Below, in pieces: positions 63,227 through 64,000 of a stretch of 64,000 bases of DNA (positions within the stretch are counted from its first letter, which is position 1; the number at the start of each line of letters is the position of its first letter). The notes beneath the pieces are model-generated. The model was given only the letters and a program-made list of their open reading frames with translations. It did no database searches and was not told where the DNA came from. The DNA is from Brucella gallinifaecis (GTDB lineage: Bacteria; Pseudomonadota; Alphaproteobacteria; Rhizobiales; Rhizobiaceae): assembly GCF_006476605.1 (NCBI RefSeq), contig NZ_ML636801.1, positions 186,001 to 250,000 of the forward strand, read 5' to 3'. Made by a program: the position numbers and the translations under genes.

Positions 63227-64000
63227 TTAATCGAACAGGCTTGAAACCGATTCTTCAGCGGCGGTGCGGGCAATCGCTTCACCGATCAGGCTGGAAATCG
63301 ACAGAACGCGGATATTTGGCGCATCGTTGATTGCTGTGGTGGGCTGGATCGAGTCAGTGATGACCAGTTCTTTCAGCTTTGACGAAGCGATACGCGCAAC
63401 AGCGCCGCCGGACAGAACGCCGTGGGTGATATAAGCAGTCACGCTGTTGGCGCCCTTTGCAAGCAGTGCTTCTGCCGCGTTGCACAGTGTGCCGCCGGAA
63501 TCGACGATGTCGTCGAACAGCAGGCAGTCTTTGCCGCTGACATCACCGATAACATTCATCACTTCCGATTCACCCGGGCGTTCGCGGCGCTTATCAACGA
63601 TCGCAAGCTGTGCATCAATGCGTTTTGCGAGCGAACGGGCACGAACCACACCGCCCACGTCTGGCGAAACCACCATGCAGTTGCCACTGGCGTAGTTGGC
63701 CTTCACGTCACGCGCAATGACCGGGACCGCATAAAGATTATCGGTCGGGATATCGAAGAAACCCTGAATCTGACCTGCATGCAGATCAAGGGTCAGAACG
63801 CGGCTTGCACCGGCTTCGGTGATGAGGTTGGCAACAAGCTTTGCCGAGATTGGTGTGCGCGGGCCGGGTTTACGATCCTGACGTGCATAGCCAAAATATG
63901 GCAGAACGGCAGTGATGCGGCGTGCTGAGGAGCGACGGAACGCATCGATCATGATCAGCAGTTCCATCAGATTGTCATTTGCCGGATAGGAGGTCGATTG
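63227..64000 (-). CDS. prs: Ribose-phosphate pyrophosphokinase Prs, 3' part
   Basis: The gene runs off the right edge; about 257 codons are present. The visible part includes [22 protein letters not shown], the pyrophosphate loop region, [36 protein letters not shown] (active-site lysine), and the PRPP-binding motif [18 protein letters not shown]. The enzyme makes PRPP from ribose 5-phosphate and ATP for nucleotide, His and Trp synthesis. The N-terminal about 55 residues are missing. Confidence 0.95.
   Translation of the reverse strand, partial: QSTSYPANDNLMELLIMIDAFRRSSARRITAVLPYFGYARQDRKPGPRTPISAKLVANLITEAGASRVLTLDLHAGQIQGFFDIPTDNLYAVPVIARDVKANYASGNCMVVSPDVGGVVRARSLAKRIDAQLAIVDKRRERPGESEVMNVIGDVSGKDCLLFDDIVDSGGTLCNAAEALLAKGANSVTAYITHGVLSGGAVARIASSKLKELVITDSIQPTTAINDAPNIRVLSISSLIGEAIARTAAEESVSSLFD

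Overview
The window looks like chromosomal DNA of an alphaproteobacterium of the Brucellaceae, closer to Ochrobactrum-type Brucella than to a distant rhizobium. The signs are a CtrA/ChpT/SciP cell-cycle set beside eipA, a fused trpE(G) behind a Trp-Trp-Trp leader peptide, a choXWV-type choline importer, moderate GC, and several copies of short palindromic repeats resembling Bru-RS and rhizobial REP elements. This placement rests on gene content and remembered family features; no database search was run. There are no rRNA or tRNA genes, no CRISPR array, no phage and no intact insertion sequence. The only transposon-like object is a 288-bp element with terminal inverted repeats (MITE-like).

Layout. 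1-2.6 kb: end of a sugar-nucleotide oxidoreductase, a DegT-type aminotransferase and an AbrB-family membrane protein. 2.7-8.3 kb: cell-cycle block with a FliJ-like gene, ctrA, chpT, eipA, a coiled-coil membrane protein, the MITE-like element, a small GNAT-fold protein and sciP. 8.5-10.9 kb: mnmA, a TrmH-family RNA methyltransferase and an ArsR-type regulator. 11.6-16.9 kb: dppABCDF peptide importer. 17-20 kb: choXWV choline importer on the minus strand. 20.5-25.1 kb: DUF2333 protein, Rsm22-like methyltransferase, MFS transporter, MarR regulator and Lrp regulator. 25.4-31.3 kb: amino-acid biosynthesis with RNA control: a candidate sRNA, trpL attenuator, trpE(G), a CDF metal transporter, a leucine-rich leader ORF and leuA. 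31.4-36.1 kb: lipoprotein, metallophosphoesterase, Nudix protein, OmpW porin, glutathione-transferase-like protein and GNAT enzyme. 36.1-43.0 kb: a minus-strand operon MoxR / DUF58 / BatA-DUF4159 / large membrane protein. 43.1-49.8 kb: DUF1285, a CoA-type Nudix hydrolase, CCA-adding enzyme, LpxO-like hydroxylase, hemF, a small ORF, a purine nucleoside permease-family protein and trmL. 50-53.7 kb: two tandem ABC exporters. 54-56.8 kb: petABC (cytochrome bc1). 56.9-64 kb: apt, two MaoC dehydratases, ychF, pth, rplY, a HerA-like ATPase and the 3' part of prs.

How the genes work together. CtrA is the cell-cycle master regulator, ChpT phosphorylates it, SciP restrains it, and EipA is a reported CtrA target; all four lie within about 4.5 kb. 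Sequences resembling CtrA boxes sit upstream of ctrA, eipA and sciP, and five GANTC (CcrM) sites sit in the ctrA promoter. trpE(G) and leuA each follow a leader peptide rich in codons for the pathway product, which suggests transcription attenuation.

The most unusual signals are non-coding. All four Bru-RS-like repeats end 9-14 nt before a start codon. Two REP-like palindromes fill intra-operon gaps almost exactly. The MITE-like element lies in the TA of a stop codon. A candidate sRNA with its own promoter and terminator sits just upstream of trpL.
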